8,656 bases of DNA from Planctomycetaceae bacterium. Lineage in GTDB: Bacteria > Planctomycetota > Planctomycetia > Pirellulales > Pirellulaceae. The notes under the pieces were generated by a model. The model was not told where the DNA came from, ran no database searches, and was given only the letters and a program-made list of their open reading frames with translations. The stretch's first letter is position 1. The number at the start of each line of letters is the position of its first letter. Location of the stretch: contig NYXM01000192.1 in the NCBI GenBank assembly GCA_002685655.1, positions 1 to 8,656 of the forward strand, given 5' to 3'. Made by a program: the position numbers and the translations under genes. Positions 6,678 to 8,656 of this stretch are shown here, piece by piece.

Positions 6678-7898
6678 ATGGGCCAACTCACAAAAACCAC
6701 TCGCCGTCGGTTTCTGAAAACGGCTAGCCTTGCGGTTGCTGCGCCGTATGTGATCACGTCTACCGCCTTAGGTAACGCCGACACCCCACCTGCCAGTGAC
6801 CGCATCGTGATGGGCGGAATTGGTATTGGTAACATGGGCCGCGGCGACCAAGGCAGTTTTCTTGGCCGCAAAGACGTTCAATATGTCGCCGTGTCTGATG
6901 TTCGACGTGGTGTGCGCGAAAAGTCTAAAGGCAAGGTAGACGGAAAATATGGCAACAACGATTGTCAATTGTACAACGACTTTCGTGAGTTGATCGCTCA
7001 AGACGACATCGATGCCGTCCACATCGCGACTCCCGATCACTGGCACGCCATCATGGTCATCGAAGCTTGCCAAGCTGGCAAAGACGTTTACTGTCAGAAG
7101 CCAGAATCGCGAACGCTGCGAGAAGGTCCACTCATGGTCGCAGCAGCTCGAAGATACTCGCGTGTTGTGTCCGGCGGCAGCCAACGAGTTCTGCAAGACT
7201 ATCGCAAAACTGTCGATCCATGTTGGGGTGGCGAGTTGGGTACGATCAAGTCGATCAATGTTAACGTCGGTCCGTTGTCCAAAGAATGCAACTTACCTGG
7301 TTCTGACGCTCCCGATGATATCGATTGGAATCTATGGCTCGGGCCAGCGCCTTGGGCACCATACAACGCCGCACGTTGCTCGGGTAGTTTCTCCACCAGT
7401 GGCAATAGTTGGCGATCTTACATCGATTATTCTGGCGGTGGTATGACTGATTGGGGCGCTCACCACTTTGGCGGTGCGACCTTTGCAATCGACGTCCGCG
7501 AATTGCAACCGACCGATGTTGTTTACAACGACGAGGAAGGCAAGAACTACCTCACCTACAAGTATCCCAACGGCAAGCTGTTGTATCACAACAAGCCTGG
7601 GCGAGGCAACTTGAGCGTTGAAGGTACGCCGGGCGAAAAGATAGAAGCCAAGCCGATTCCGACCTACAAAGGGAACGGCAATATCTACGGCGACTTTATC
7701 GAATGTGTCAAGACGCGTGAAAAACCGTTCCGCGACATCGAGTTGGCGGTTAACACCGTGACTGTGGCTCATCTAGGCATCATCGCCTATACGCTGCAAC
7801 GGTCCTTGAAATGGGATTCTGAGAAACAAGAATTCCCTGGTGACGAGGAGGCGAACCGCTTCCTCGATCGTGCTCGTCGCGAACCGTGGCAATTGTAA
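6678..7898 (+). CDS. Tat-exported Gfo/Idh/MocA family oxidoreductase, right-arm copy
   Basis: This 406-residue protein is a predicted NAD(P)-dependent dehydrogenase-fold enzyme acting on sugars or sugar derivatives, exported folded by the Tat pathway. The N-terminus has a clear twin-arginine motif (T8-R-R-R-F-L-K14) and a hydrophobic stretch to about residue 31. The Rossmann domain has GIGIGNMG (47-54), an acidic VSDV after the second strand (72-75), and IATPDHWHA (116-124). The C-terminal domain has WNLWLGPAPWAPYN (217-230), DYSGGGMTDWGAHH (250-263) and a typical REPW ending. Length is normal for planctomycete members. Two positions look unusual. The EKP signature reads QKP (140-142), keeping the Lys but not the Glu, and GAHHFD reads GAHHFG (Gly265). 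The real substrate cannot be read from sequence. The gene has its own promoter and ribosome site and is followed after 57 bases by the HEAT-repeat gene. Confidence 0.93.
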   Translation: MGQLTKTTRRRFLKTASLAVAAPYVITSTALGNADTPPASDRIVMGGIGIGNMGRGDQGSFLGRKDVQYVAVSDVRRGVREKSKGKVDGKYGNNDCQLYNDFRELIAQDDIDAVHIATPDHWHAIMVIEACQAGKDVYCQKPESRTLREGPLMVAAARRYSRVVSGGSQRVLQDYRKTVDPCWGGELGTIKSINVNVGPLSKECNLPGSDAPDDIDWNLWLGPAPWAPYNAARCSGSFSTSGNSWRSYIDYSGGGMTDWGAHHFGGATFAIDVRELQPTDVVYNDEEGKNYLTYKYPNGKLLYHNKPGRGNLSVEGTPGEKIEAKPIPTYKGNGNIYGDFIECVKTREKPFRDIELAVNTVTVAHLGIIAYTLQRSLKWDSEKQEFPGDEEANRFLDRARREPWQL

Positions 7899-7943
7899 GC
7901 GACGCGATTCGGTTTCTCGTCTTCTAGAATAAACCAGTCCCAA

Positions 7944-7949
7944 AAGGGA
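7944..7949 (+). promoter_or_regulatory. Shine-Dalgarno site of the HEAT-repeat gene (mirror 708-713)
   Basis: AAGGGA lies 6 bases before ATG 7956 and supports that start. No promoter is evident in the 57-base gap, which fits co-transcription with the oxidoreductase. Confidence 0.55.
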
Positions 7950-7955
7950 AAAACA

Positions 7956-8639
7956 ATGTTAGATCAAACTTTCGATGCCCTGAAAAAATACGACTGGGGT
8001 CAAGACCCCGAGGTTCTCAAACCGATTAACGATGCCCTCATTTCGACACGTGAAGATGACGCTGCACGAAAGGAGCTCGAAGCCACCCTGACAGCAATCT
8101 TGACGGACGACGTGCCGCGAGCTGCCAAGGATTTCGTTTGCCGCAAGTTGCGAGTGATCGGAACCGATGACTGTGTACCTGCCTTGGCCAGCTTACTGGC
8201 CGACAAAGATCTCTCGCACATGGCGCGTTACGCACTGGAACGTATTCCAACTCCAGGTGCCGCCAAGGCGTTGAGAGAAGCTTTGCCGAAAGTTGAAAAC
8301 GCACAGAAGGTAGGAATCATCAGCTCGCTTGGCGTTCGCCAGGATACGGACTCAGTCAACGCACTGGCGGGCGTGCTTAGTGATAGTTTCAATCCAGTTG
8401 CCAAGGCAGCGGCAATTGCATTGGGGGCGATACAAACCGCCGCCGCCGCGAAAGCACTGTCAAAGTCGAAGCACCCAGCGGCGATCGATGCTTCGCTGTG
8501 TTGTGCAGAAGCCCTCCTAGCCGACGGCAAGCGACTTGACGCTCTGGCAATCTATAACGGTCTGGCCGGCGACGAACAGCCGAAGCATATTCGCATGGCC
8601 GCGACGCGTGGCAAACTTGCCTGCCTGGCAAAAAAATAG
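7956..8639 (+). CDS. HEAT-repeat protein, right-arm copy
   Basis: This is a 227-residue, nearly all-helical protein with no signal peptide, membrane segment or catalytic motif. Successive helix pairs of HEAT type are visible at about residues 53-69, 71-95 (DDCVPALASLLADKDLSHMA), 101-126, 131-160 and 172-205, many with the xxVxALxxLL spacing and a following Arg or Ala-rich helix. HEAT arrays form superhelical scaffolds for protein binding; the partner is unknown. Start ATG 7956 has a good ribosome site, and the protein ends in AKK with TAG at 8637-8639, preceded by seven A residues. The length seems complete for a small planctomycete HEAT protein, although an indel in the A-run would extend the frame past the window end. 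Position directly after the oxidoreductase gene suggests an operon. However, the partner is exported by Tat and this protein appears cytoplasmic, so a direct complex is not implied. Confidence 0.85.
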   Translation: MLDQTFDALKKYDWGQDPEVLKPINDALISTREDDAARKELEATLTAILTDDVPRAAKDFVCRKLRVIGTDDCVPALASLLADKDLSHMARYALERIPTPGAAKALREALPKVENAQKVGIISSLGVRQDTDSVNALAGVLSDSFNPVAKAAAIALGAIQTAAAAKALSKSKHPAAIDASLCCAEALLADGKRLDALAIYNGLAGDEQPKHIRMAATRGKLACLAKK

Positions 8640-8656
8640 GGCTCTTCGATATCGAT

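Larger units (their letters stand above)
1..8656. repeat. Whole-window perfect inverted repeat (two 4328-bp arms, no spacer)
   Basis: The left arm (1-4328) is the reverse complement of the right arm (4329-8656). The first bases mirror the last bases, the centre reads ccatgg with the axis between 4328 and 4329, and every open frame on one arm has an identical translation at 8657-x on the other. I found no mismatch in the stretches I compared, although I could not align all bases by machine. Natural long inverted repeats normally have a spacer and some divergence, and spacer-free palindromes are unstable in cells because SbcCD-type nucleases cut them. The axis also falls just upstream of a truncated protease gene. 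A fold-back chimera or assembly artefact is the likeliest origin. Confidence 0.97.

Noticed and set aside
7012..7446. 144-codon frame inside the oxidoreductase gene (mirror 1211-1645)
   Set aside because: It is a shadow of the Gfo/Idh/MocA frame, has no domain and lies wholly within a confidently assigned gene.
1..8656. Two tandem gene sets in opposite orientation as a genuine duplicated operon
   Set aside because: No nucleotide divergence was seen between arms, there is no spacer, and the axis cuts a gene. A real duplication would be expected to show at least synonymous differences or a boundary element.

Overview
The window is one sequence read twice. Bases 1-4328 are the reverse complement of bases 4329-8656, with the mirror axis between 4328 and 4329 inside ccatgg and no spacer. 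Position x on the left arm corresponds to 8657-x on the right arm. There are therefore only about 4.3 kb of unique sequence, and every gene appears twice, on the minus strand at left and on the plus strand at right. A spacer-free, apparently perfect palindrome with 4.3 kb arms that cuts through a gene is most simply explained as a fold-back product (amplification chimera, missed-adapter long read or assembly fold-back). Gene content should be counted once.

The genes suggest a bacterium of the Planctomycetes, probably Pirellulales-like. The reasons are a Gfo/Idh/MocA oxidoreductase with a Tat signal and a REPW-type C-terminus, a small HEAT-repeat protein directly downstream of it, a large secreted-type subtilase with cadherin-like repeats, and a hairpin-rich intergenic region. 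This assignment is inference from family composition; no marker gene is present.

Layout of the unique arm (right-arm coordinates): 4329-4388 is a short junction sequence at the mirror axis with stops in the protease frame. 4389-5336 is a 5'-truncated S8 subtilase that keeps the oxyanion Asn and the catalytic Ser block but has lost the Asp and His blocks. 5300-5704 is its frameshifted continuation, made of cadherin-like repeats. 5705-6003 is intergenic with two small dyads. 6004-6261 is a small zinc-ribbon protein. 6262-6677 is a noncoding stretch with six successive hairpins and a good sigma70-like promoter. 6678-7898 is the Tat-exported Gfo/Idh/MocA oxidoreductase, and 7956-8639 is the HEAT-repeat protein. 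The window ends 17 bases after the last stop codon.

The oxidoreductase and HEAT genes form a probable two-gene operon (57-nt gap, separate Shine-Dalgarno sequences, one upstream promoter). The protease remnant and the zinc-ribbon gene lie upstream on the same strand and show no evident functional link to it. I found no RNA gene, CRISPR array, transposase or phage gene. I see no convincing new biological system; the most distinctive features are the palindrome (probably technical) and the hairpin array with complementary loops.
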